Assembly (NCBI RefSeq): GCF_052115865.1
Contig: NZ_JBQKME010000003.1
Location: 62,001 to 126,000 of the forward strand
Reading direction: 5' to 3'
Length of the DNA: 64,000 nucleotides
Source of the DNA: Fundicoccus_A sp052115865
GTDB taxonomy: Bacteria > Bacillota > Bacilli > Lactobacillales > Aerococcaceae
Position numbers and translations under genes: made by a program. Of this stretch, positions 44,490 through 51,962 are shown piece after piece. The notes below the pieces were generated by a model. It saw only the letters and a program-made list of their open reading frames with translations. It made no database searches and was not told the DNA's origin. How positions within the stretch are numbered: the first letter of the stretch is position 1; every line of letters begins with the position of its first letter.

Positions 44490-44529
44490 CATTTCAACCC
44501 CTAGCCTGTTTGGGCTAGGGGTTGAAATG
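44490..44529. repeat. Strong 17-bp inverted repeat without T-run
   Basis: Positions 44490–44506 and 44513–44529 are perfectly complementary (core CCCCTAGCC/GGCTAGGGG) with a 6-nt loop. Such a stem would normally be a terminator, but the plus-strand sequence after it is GTGTATATAG, with no T-run. It could be a mRNA-stability or processing element between the LysM gene and cmk. On the minus strand TTTT lies a few bases past the stem. Confidence 0.75.
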
Positions 44530-44578
44530 GTGTATATAGTAAACAAATTATGATATTAAGTTGAAAGTAGGCAAATAT

Positions 44579-45250
44579 ATGGAAAAAATCGCAATCGCTA
44601 TTGATGGGCCAGCATCATCTGGTAAAAGTACAGTTGCAAAAGAAATCGCGCAACGTTTAAATATCACTTACATTGATACAGGTGCAATGTACCGAGCAGT
44701 AACTTATTTATTAATGAAAGAGCAGATCGCTTTTGATCAATTAGAAAAAATTGAAGAGTTCATTAAACACATTGACTTTGATTTTAAATATATCAATCAA
44801 GAACTTCATTTATTTATTAATGGTGAAGATCTTACCAAAGAAATCCGTTCAGTGGAAGTTACTCAAAATGTATCAGAAGTGTCTGCCATTTCTGTTGTAC
44901 GAGATTTGTTAGTTGAAAAACAACAAGCAATTGCGAGTGACCAATCGGTTATCATGGACGGTCGTGATATTGGTACAGTTGTTTTACCAAATGCACAATA
45001 TAAATTCTTCTTGACTGCATCGTCAAAAGTTAGGGCAGAGCGCCGTTATAAACAAAATTTAGAAAATAATATGACCTCACAAAGTTTAGAAGAAATTGAA
45101 GCTGATATTATCAGACGTGATCAATATGATTCTACAAGAGCAAATAGCCCATTACAAAAAGCGGACGATGCAATTTTAATTGATTCAAGTGATTTATCAA
45201 CTAATGATGTTATAGAATTTATTATTCAAAATATTGATGATAATTTATAA
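44579..45250 (+). CDS. cmk: Cytidylate kinase
   Basis: This 223-residue enzyme phosphorylates CMP and dCMP. It has the P-loop GPASSGKST, the NMP-binding segment YIDTGAMYRAVTY, MDGRDIGTVVLP and RRDQYDSTRANSPL. I start at ATG 44579, giving the standard MEKIAIAIDGPA opening; the TTG at 44561 would add six unlike residues. The ribosome site is weak (AGTAGG). It precedes the S1-protein gene as in Bacillus (cmk–ypfD). Confidence 0.96.
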   Translation: MEKIAIAIDGPASSGKSTVAKEIAQRLNITYIDTGAMYRAVTYLLMKEQIAFDQLEKIEEFIKHIDFDFKYINQELHLFINGEDLTKEIRSVEVTQNVSEVSAISVVRDLLVEKQQAIASDQSVIMDGRDIGTVVLPNAQYKFFLTASSKVRAERRYKQNLENNMTSQSLEEIEADIIRRDQYDSTRANSPLQKADDAILIDSSDLSTNDVIEFIIQNIDDNL

Positions 45251-45299
45251 GATGTATTCTATCAAATTTAAGATTATATCTAATAAAGCAATCCTTTAC

Positions 45300-45333
45300 T
45301 GGACGATAGTTAAAAAATTTGATAAAATATAAT
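45300..45333 (+). promoter_or_regulatory. Candidate promoter of rpsA
   Basis: TGGACG (45300–45305) and TAAAAT (45323–45328) are 17 nt apart; a consensus TATAAT also lies at 45328–45333. A leader of about 65 nt follows. Confidence 0.45.
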
Positions 45334-45399
45334 TATGTGGACCAATATACATTTTTGGCGACAATTTTAAGGCAATTGCTTATTAGGAGGAACTGGTAC

Positions 45400-46836
45400 A
45401 TGGCAGAGTTTGTTGAGAACAATGAATTGAACGAAGAAGTTAATAATGAAGAAACAGTTGAAGAGACAACTGAAGAGGTAGTTGAGGAAACTACTGTTGA
45501 AATTGAAGAAGTTGAAGCTACAGAAGCTGAAACAACTGAAGAAACAACTGAAGCAGAAGAACCAGCAACAATGGAAACAATGGAAACAATGGAAGATGCA
45601 TTAGACAGCGTTGTTGAAATTAAAGTTGGTGATACTGTATTAGCAGATGTGCTTGCATTTGATGATAAACAAGTACGTGTTGCAATTAAAGAGAGTGGCG
45701 GTTTAGAAGGTGTTATTGAACGTCAAGAATTGTCTGCTACACCTTTTGAAGATCCATCAGAAATTTTAAATATTGGGGATGAAGTAGAATTAGTTGTTTT
45801 ACGCCCAATTAAAGATAAAGAAAATGGAAATTATTATTTATCTAAAAAACGTATCGATGCTAAAAAAGTTTGGGTAGAAATCCAAGAAAAAGCTGAGCGC
45901 GGTGAAACAATTGAAGCACCTGTTAAAGATGTTGTTAAAGGCGGTTTAGTTGTTGATGCTGGTGTTCGTGGTTTCGTACCTGCATCAATGGTAGAAGACT
46001 ACTTTGTAGAAGACTTCTCACCATACAAAGGTAAAACTTTAGAATTCCAAATCGTTGAGATTGAACCAAGCGAAAACCGCTTAATTTTATCTCATAAAGA
46101 AATTGCACGTAAAGAACGTGAAGAAAAACGTGCTGAAATTTTAAACGACTTAGAAGAAGGTTCAATTGTTGAAGGTACTATTGCTCGTTTAACGAACTTT
46201 GGTGCGTTCATTGACTTAGGTGGAATTGATGGTTTAGTTCATATTAGCCGCATTGCGCATGAACACATTGACAAACCAAGTGATAAATTAACAATTGGCG
46301 ATAATGTTAATGTTAAAATCTTATCTGTAGATAAAGAAAGAGGACGTGTATCATTATCTATTAAAGATACATTAGCTGGACCATGGGATGATATTGAAGA
46401 AAAAGCGCCAGAAGGATCTGTTTTAACAGGTACTGTTAAACGTCTAACAAGCTTTGGTGCCTTTGTTGAAGTATTCCCAGCTGTTGAAGGTTTAGTACAT
46501 ATTTCTCAAATTTCACACGACCACATTGCAACTCCACACGAGAAGCTAGAAGAAGGTCAAGAAATTGAAGTTAAAGTATTAAGTGCTAACCCTGAAGAGC
46601 AACGCTTATCATTATCTATTAAAGCTTTATTAGATAAACCAGCATTTGAAGAAGGACAAGCTCCTGCTGAATCAAATCGCAGACCTCAATCAAATAACAA
46701 TCGTCCACGTAATAATAAACAAAACAATGCAAATACATTTGCATCAGATGATAGTTCAGATTCTGGATTCTCATTTGCTGATTTATTAGGTGCCGATGAG
46801 TTAAAAGCTTTAAGATCTGAAAGTGATGATGAATAA
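45400..46836 (+). CDS. rpsA: S1 RNA-binding protein (ribosomal protein S1-like)
   Basis: This 478-residue protein has an unusual Glu/Thr-rich acidic N-terminus (about 1–60) followed by four S1 domains (about 64–130, 150–213, 232–300, 318–386; the last two with GxFGAFxxL and GLVHIS marks) and a disordered Asn/Arg/Gln-rich tail. It is the YpfD/RpsA-like S1 protein of Firmicutes, shorter than proteobacterial S1 with its six domains. I choose ATG 45400 because AGGAGG (45385–45390) precedes it; the longer frame from 45319 has no ribosome site. A 9-bp repeat present three times at 45568–45594 encodes MET-MET-ME. A terminator follows. Confidence 0.92.
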   Translation: MAEFVENNELNEEVNNEETVEETTEEVVEETTVEIEEVEATEAETTEETTEAEEPATMETMETMEDALDSVVEIKVGDTVLADVLAFDDKQVRVAIKESGGLEGVIERQELSATPFEDPSEILNIGDEVELVVLRPIKDKENGNYYLSKKRIDAKKVWVEIQEKAERGETIEAPVKDVVKGGLVVDAGVRGFVPASMVEDYFVEDFSPYKGKTLEFQIVEIEPSENRLILSHKEIARKEREEKRAEILNDLEEGSIVEGTIARLTNFGAFIDLGGIDGLVHISRIAHEHIDKPSDKLTIGDNVNVKILSVDKERGRVSLSIKDTLAGPWDDIEEKAPEGSVLTGTVKRLTSFGAFVEVFPAVEGLVHISQISHDHIATPHEKLEEGQEIEVKVLSANPEEQRLSLSIKALLDKPAFEEGQAPAESNRRPQSNNNRPRNNKQNNANTFASDDSSDSGFSFADLLGADELKALRSESDDE

Positions 46837-46856
46837 TTAAATATTCATTTAATATG

Positions 46857-46894
46857 AAGACTGACGCTTGATGCATCAGTCTTTTCTTATTTTT
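46857..46894 (+). terminator. Terminator after rpsA
   Basis: AAGACTGA (46857–46864) pairs with TCAGTCTT (46876–46883), with an inner GC/GC pair, followed by TTCTTATTTTT. Confidence 0.85.
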
Positions 46895-46914
46895 AAAACA
46901 AATGAGGTGAATTT

Positions 46915-48228
46915 ATGAGTATACCAATTGTTGCCTTGGTTGGTAGACCGAATGTTGGGAAGTCGACAGTCTTCAATCGTTTAATTGGAGAACGTTTATC
47001 CATTGTTGAGGACGAACCGGGTGTTACACGTGACCGTATCTATGCAACCGCAAGCTGGTTAAGTCGTGAATTTCGATTAATCGATACAGGTGGGATTGAT
47101 CTGTCTGATGAACCCTTAATGAATCAAGTTCGTTATCAAGCTGAAATAGCCATGGATGAAGCCGATGTGATTGTTTTTGTTGTTTCTGCTCGTGAAGGAT
47201 TAACGGATATTGATGAAAATATTGCTAATCAACTTCATCGAACTAAGAAACCTGTTGTCGTAGCTGTTAATAAAACCGATAATCCAGAAGAAAGATTACA
47301 AGTTTTCGATTTTTATGCTTTGGGACATGGTGAACCTTTCCCTGTTTCTGGCGCCCATGGAACCGGATTTGGTGATTTATTGGATGAAGTTATTGCTAAT
47401 TTCCCAGAGGATGCTAGCCATCAAGATGAGGACAACTCCATTAAATTTAGTTTTATTGGCCGTCCAAATGTTGGCAAATCAAGTTTAGTTAATGCAATTT
47501 TAAATGAGCAAAGAGTAATTGTATCCAACATAGAAGGAACTACACGTGAAGCTGTAGACACTTATTTTACTGATGAAGACGGTAATACTTTTACCATGAT
47601 TGATACGGCAGGTATCCGTAAACGTGGGAAAGTATATGAAAAAACAGAGAAATATAGTGTTCTTCGTGCAATGTCTGCTATTGAGCGTAGTGATATTGTT
47701 TGTTTAGTTCTTGATGCTGAAACAGGTATTCGTGAACAAGATAAAAAAGTAGCAGGTTATGCCTATGAAGCTAATAAAGGTATCGTAATCTTAGTCAATA
47801 AATGGGATTTAGTTGATAAAAGCGATAATTTATTTGATTCATTTACGAAAGATATTCGTCAAGAATTCCAATATTTAAGTTTTGCCCCGATTTTATTTGT
47901 CAGCGCTGAAACAGGTCAACGCCTAAATCGATTACCAGAGCTTTTAGTAACGATTTATGAAAACCGTAATCGTCGTATTCAATCATCATTATTAAATGAT
48001 GTTTTAATGGATGCCGTTGCGATGAATCCTACACCTACCGATAAAGGTCGTCGATTAAAAATATTCTACTTAACACAAGTTGCAGTCAATCCACCAACAT
48101 TTGTTGTTTTTGTCAATGATAAGGAACTGATGCACTTTAGTTACGAACGTTTTCTAGAAAACCAATTAAGACAATCTTTCTATTTTGATGGGACTCCTTT
48201 AAGGTTAATTGTCCGTGAACGTGAATAA
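46915..48228 (+). CDS. der: Ribosome-assembly GTPase Der (EngA)
   Basis: This 437-residue protein has two tandem GTPase domains with G1 motifs GRPNVGKST (about 10–18) and GRPNVGKSS (about 182–190), each with its NKxD (NKTD, NKWD), and a C-terminal KH-like domain. It acts in maturation of the 50S subunit. GAGGTG precedes the ATG. Order cmk–rpsA–der–hup is conserved in Firmicutes. Confidence 0.97.
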   Translation: MSIPIVALVGRPNVGKSTVFNRLIGERLSIVEDEPGVTRDRIYATASWLSREFRLIDTGGIDLSDEPLMNQVRYQAEIAMDEADVIVFVVSAREGLTDIDENIANQLHRTKKPVVVAVNKTDNPEERLQVFDFYALGHGEPFPVSGAHGTGFGDLLDEVIANFPEDASHQDEDNSIKFSFIGRPNVGKSSLVNAILNEQRVIVSNIEGTTREAVDTYFTDEDGNTFTMIDTAGIRKRGKVYEKTEKYSVLRAMSAIERSDIVCLVLDAETGIREQDKKVAGYAYEANKGIVILVNKWDLVDKSDNLFDSFTKDIRQEFQYLSFAPILFVSAETGQRLNRLPELLVTIYENRNRRIQSSLLNDVLMDAVAMNPTPTDKGRRLKIFYLTQVAVNPPTFVVFVNDKELMHFSYERFLENQLRQSFYFDGTPLRLIVRERE

Positions 48229-48261
48229 TCGATTAAAATGCATCGAATCAAGTCCTAAATG

Positions 48262-48290
48262 TTGTATTATCAAGTTTGATATGCTATTCT
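48262..48290 (+). promoter_or_regulatory. Promoter of hup
   Basis: TTGTAT (48262–48267) and TATTCT (48285–48290) are 17 nt apart, with TGC before the -10 (extended). A leader of about 75 nt follows. Confidence 0.62.
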
Positions 48291-48372
48291 TAGATATGAA
48301 ATAATTGTTAAAAGTTTTAACAATGAAATTTCAAAAACTTGCTTATTAGCAATTATATGGGAGGAATTTATT

Positions 48373-48648
48373 ATGGCAAACAAAGCAGAATTAGTAGAAA
48401 AAGTAGCAGCGAAAACAAATTTAACTAAGAAAGACGTTACAGCAACTGTTGAAGCATTATTTGAAACAGTTCAAGAATTATTAGCTGAAGGCGAAAAAGT
48501 ACAAATCATTGGTTTCGGTACTTTTGAAGTTCGCGACCGCGCAGCTCGTAAAGGACGTAACCCTCAAACAGGTGAAGAAATCCAAATCGCTGCAAGCAAA
48601 GTTCCAGGCTTCAAAGCTGGAAAAGCTCTTAAAGACGCAGTAAAATAA
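48373..48648 (+). CDS. hup: DNA-binding protein HU
   Basis: This 91-residue nucleoid protein bends and compacts DNA as a dimer. The signature GFGTFEVRDRAARKGRNPQTGEE-type beta arm (GFGTFEVRDRAARKGR, then NPQTGE) with its Arg/Pro tip is intact. GGGAGG lies before the ATG. It stands alone between its own promoter and a strong terminator, in line with high expression. Confidence 0.98.
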   Translation: MANKAELVEKVAAKTNLTKKDVTATVEALFETVQELLAEGEKVQIIGFGTFEVRDRAARKGRNPQTGEEIQIAASKVPGFKAGKALKDAVK

Positions 48649-48660
48649 TTTATACTATTC

Positions 48661-48694
48661 AACCGTTGGAGCCTAGGCTCTGACGGTTTTTTTT
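48661..48694 (+). terminator. Terminator after hup
   Basis: AACCGT (48661–48666) and ACGGTT (48683–48688) with an inner GAGCC/GGCTC stem form a GC-rich hairpin followed by eight T. Confidence 0.93.
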
Positions 48695-48807
48695 GGATAA
48701 TTTTATTGGCTAAACTCCCATATAGGCTAATATTTATTTGAACGCTCATTATTATTTTAAAAGTAATATAATTCTTCACATTTACATAACGTTAATCGTG
48801 AGCTTCA

Positions 48808-48816
48808 TGTTATAAT
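48808..48816 (+). promoter_or_regulatory. Extended -10 promoter of ypiA
   Basis: TGTTATAAT: a consensus -10 (48811–48816) with the TGn extension, 30 nt before ypiA. No good -35 is seen. Confidence 0.5.
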
Positions 48817-48845
48817 ATATTTAATGAATAACTGGAGGTTATTGG

Positions 48846-50150
48846 ATGTCGTTGTTTGACCAAATATTAGATGAAATTAAAACAATTGAAACGATTGAAG
48901 ATTTAAACGTAAGTTTAGCTCCATATTATCAATCAGCAGCTGATGAAAAAGAATCTTATCAAGCACTGTTAGATATTGCACAGTATTTAAATCGCTTAGG
49001 CTATCGTGATTTTAGTATTGTTATTTTAGAAAGACTTTATGATATAAATCCGCTAAAAAATGTTGGCTATCAAATTGCTTTAGCTTATTACCAATATCAA
49101 TATTATGAGCAAGCAAATGATTGGCTTGATGAAGTTAGTCCTAGTAAATTAACGTATAAATATGCTTTTTTAAAAGCACAAATTTTAAATGCTCTAGATC
49201 ATTATAATGGAGCACGGGAATTGTTAATCGAATTGATTAAAGAATTTCCGACTCAAGTAGAACCTTATATTATTTTGTCAAAATTATATGAAGAACATGG
49301 CATCGTAGATCGAGCAGAGTACTATTTAAATGTTGCCTATGAATATTTTCCCAACCAAATTAATCAATTAGAAATACGGAAAAAATTAGCCAATTTCGAA
49401 ATCAGTAAAGAAATGATGAATATCGAAAAAATTGAAGAAATGTATGCTAATGAGAACTTAGAGAATGGTGATGAAGATTATTATTTATTAGCAATTGCCT
49501 ATCAAAGGTCTAAGCAATTCGAAAAAGCGATTGCGATGGCGGAAAAATCCATTCAAATGAATCCAGACAATTTTGAAAGTCATTTTCTATTGATGGAACT
49601 CTATCAAGACACTAATCGACAATCTGCCTTGAAAAAAGAAATTACCTGGCTAGCCAAATCTTTGCCGCCTTTTGATCCAACGATATTAAAATTAGTAGAA
49701 GTTGCTCTAACAGTGGATGAAGTCAGCATTGAGCTCATTAATAAACTGGAAGATTATTATTTCCTTGCTGACGAAGAAGTAGATCAGTATCAAATTATTT
49801 CACTGATTGTAAAATATTACTTAAAAGAAAATAACCCTGCGATTGCTTTACATCAACTACGTACGTTAGGAGAAGAGTTTGACGATCAAAATTACTTGAG
49901 TTATTTATATGCCATTACATTTGAAAGTTTAGCTAACTCAGAAGAAGCAAATAAGTACTTTATGAAAGCAATTGATTATTTAATTAACGAACCAGATTTA
50001 ATTTTAGATTATAGTCGTTTTTTAATGAATGAAAATAATTATGAAGAAGCAAGGAAACTTGTTAAACGATTTGAAACAAGTATTTATCAATCACCAGAAT
50101 TAACTATTTTGTCTAAGCAAATAGAAAATCATTTTGGTGGAGAAAAATAA
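48846..50150 (+). CDS. ypiA: TPR-repeat protein YpiA
   Basis: This 434-residue protein is a chain of helix pairs; TPR-like repeats are clear around residues 35–120, 125–175 and 210–250 (ALAYYQYQYYEQANDWL, AIAYQRSKQFEKAIAMAEKSIQMNPDN in outline). It corresponds in place and layout to B. subtilis YpiA, which works with YpiB/ReoY in ClpCP-dependent turnover of MurA. GGAGGT precedes the ATG. reoY follows after 21 nt. Confidence 0.85.
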   Translation: MSLFDQILDEIKTIETIEDLNVSLAPYYQSAADEKESYQALLDIAQYLNRLGYRDFSIVILERLYDINPLKNVGYQIALAYYQYQYYEQANDWLDEVSPSKLTYKYAFLKAQILNALDHYNGARELLIELIKEFPTQVEPYIILSKLYEEHGIVDRAEYYLNVAYEYFPNQINQLEIRKKLANFEISKEMMNIEKIEEMYANENLENGDEDYYLLAIAYQRSKQFEKAIAMAEKSIQMNPDNFESHFLLMELYQDTNRQSALKKEITWLAKSLPPFDPTILKLVEVALTVDEVSIELINKLEDYYFLADEEVDQYQIISLIVKYYLKENNPAIALHQLRTLGEEFDDQNYLSYLYAITFESLANSEEANKYFMKAIDYLINEPDLILDYSRFLMNENNYEEARKLVKRFETSIYQSPELTILSKQIENHFGGEK

Positions 50151-50171
50151 GACGATAAATGGAGGTGCCGT

Positions 50172-50720
50172 ATGTTGAATAAGAATCAAATGAAAAGAGA
50201 GTTTTTAACTCAGATTGTCAATCGATATGAACATGTTAATCCATCTGTTACATATCTAATGAATTATTTAATTAAACAACCGAATATTATGGAGACCATT
50301 GTATTTACTGATCAAGTTAAATATGCTCCTAGAGGAATATATGTATCTTATCAATATAATTCGGCTGTGCCTTTTATTTACTATAAAAATCAACGAACGT
50401 ATACAAATTATGAGCAAGCTTTTCATGACTTGAGATTAAATATGATGTATAAAAAAGAACTCTTTTATTTAGAATTGAATGTCCCACAATACTTTCAGTT
50501 GGCCTATGTATTAGATGTGTTTGAGGAAAATCCATTTGTGCCAGAGGATGAAGATTTACTTAAAAATACGAATCAAACTTTAAACCATCTAAGTACACAA
50601 GCCTATATTAAATACATTACCCAGCAATTAGATGAAGCTTTGGATCAGCATAATTACGAACAAGCTGATTACTTTGTCAATTTGATTGAGCAATTGAAAG
50701 GAACTGATTATGATTTATAG
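50172..50720 (+). CDS. reoY: ReoY/YpiB-family (UPF0302) proteolysis adaptor
   Basis: This 182-residue protein matches the UPF0302/YpiB family: an N-terminal domain with FLTQIVNRYEHVNPSVTYLMNYLI, and a C-terminal IDEAL-type motif (LDEALDQHNYEQADYFVNLIEQL in outline). In Listeria and Bacillus the family member ReoY promotes MurA degradation by ClpCP and so tunes peptidoglycan synthesis. GGAGGTG precedes the ATG. Its last 11 nt overlap cca, so translation is coupled. Confidence 0.82.
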   Translation: MLNKNQMKREFLTQIVNRYEHVNPSVTYLMNYLIKQPNIMETIVFTDQVKYAPRGIYVSYQYNSAVPFIYYKNQRTYTNYEQAFHDLRLNMMYKKELFYLELNVPQYFQLAYVLDVFEENPFVPEDEDLLKNTNQTLNHLSTQAYIKYITQQLDEALDQHNYEQADYFVNLIEQLKGTDYDL

Positions 50721-51951
50721 TTTGACTAATCCACTATTTCAAAAAGCAAAATCAGTGATGAAGCAAATTGAGTCTCATAACTATGAGGCTTATTTTGTTG
50801 GTGGGTGTGTAAGAGATACACTATTGAATTTACCCATACATGATATCGATATTGCAACAAGTGCTCGTCCAGATGAAGTTGAAATGATTTTTGCTAATAC
50901 CATTGACTTAGGGAAACAACATGGAACGGTGATTGTTGTTTGGCAAAAAGAAACATATGAAATCACAACTTTTAGAACGGAAGATTCGTACAGTGATTTC
51001 CGTCATCCAGATAATGTTCAATTTGTCAGAAATTTGCAAGAAGATACTTTACGTCGTGATTTCACGATTAATGCCTTAGCTTTCGATATGAATGGACGAT
51101 TATATGATTACCATGGTGGGAAACTTGATTTAGATGCAAAGATAATTCGCGCTGTTGGCAATCCTATGGAGCGTTTTTACGAAGATGCTTTGCGCATATT
51201 CCGGGCTATTCGTTTTGCTTCGCAACTCGGTTTTACTGTAGACGGAGAAACTTTCCGTTCTATGAAGGCATTAGCGAAAAACCTTAATCAAGTTTCAATG
51301 GAACGCATTCGAATTGAAATGACAAAGTTTTTGCAAGGTAAATACTTCAATGATAGTTATCAATTATTGATTGATGCCAATATTTATCGATATTTACCAA
51401 TGATGAATGTGGCTAATATTCAAGAAGTGTTAGATCAACTTGCTAAGAAATATTATGCCATGCATCAACACGATTATGAATTTTCAGAATCCATGAGTTG
51501 GGCCATATTCTTAATGGAATTGCCTTTTAACAGTGTTACAGATAAAAGACATTTTCTGAAAGTATGGACCCATAGTAATCAGACCATTAAAGATATAAAA
51601 AATATTGTTGAATTAATTCCGTTATTTAAAGCAAATCAAATTGATCTTGAAACGGTCTATCATTATCAAAATGAAATTTTATTGGAAGTAGAACAATATA
51701 TGCAGTCACAAGCGATTATCCAAAAACCATCCATTGAAGTCATGTTTAATTCATTACCGATTAAACAAAGAACAGACATCGTTGTCAATGGAGCTGATAT
51801 TATGAAGATGTTAGGTTTAACGAAAGGGAAACCAATTGTTGGTGAATTGATTGCTGAAATCGAAAGAAATATTATTTTACAACAGCTTGATAATACACAG
51901 GAGGCAATTGAAGCTTTTGTTAGTTCCTATTTAAAAGATTCAGTGAAATGA
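50710..51951 (+). CDS. cca: CCA tRNA nucleotidyltransferase
   Basis: This 413-residue class II enzyme adds or repairs the 3' CCA of tRNAs. The head has FVGGCVRDTLL and the metal aspartates in HDIDIATSARP, then RTED.Y, RRDFTINALA, RFYEDALRIFRAIRFA and the neck/body/tail helices. It overlaps reoY by 11 nt. Order ypiAB … cca … dinG is as in Bacillus. Confidence 0.96.
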   Translation: MIYSLTNPLFQKAKSVMKQIESHNYEAYFVGGCVRDTLLNLPIHDIDIATSARPDEVEMIFANTIDLGKQHGTVIVVWQKETYEITTFRTEDSYSDFRHPDNVQFVRNLQEDTLRRDFTINALAFDMNGRLYDYHGGKLDLDAKIIRAVGNPMERFYEDALRIFRAIRFASQLGFTVDGETFRSMKALAKNLNQVSMERIRIEMTKFLQGKYFNDSYQLLIDANIYRYLPMMNVANIQEVLDQLAKKYYAMHQHDYEFSESMSWAIFLMELPFNSVTDKRHFLKVWTHSNQTIKDIKNIVELIPLFKANQIDLETVYHYQNEILLEVEQYMQSQAIIQKPSIEVMFNSLPIKQRTDIVVNGADIMKMLGLTKGKPIVGELIAEIERNIILQQLDNTQEAIEAFVSSYLKDSVK

Positions 51952-51962
51952 GGTCATATTTA

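Noticed and set aside
45319..45399. Longer N-terminus for the S1 protein
   Set aside because: The 27 extra residues overlap the promoter region and have no ribosome site, while ATG 45400 has AGGAGG.
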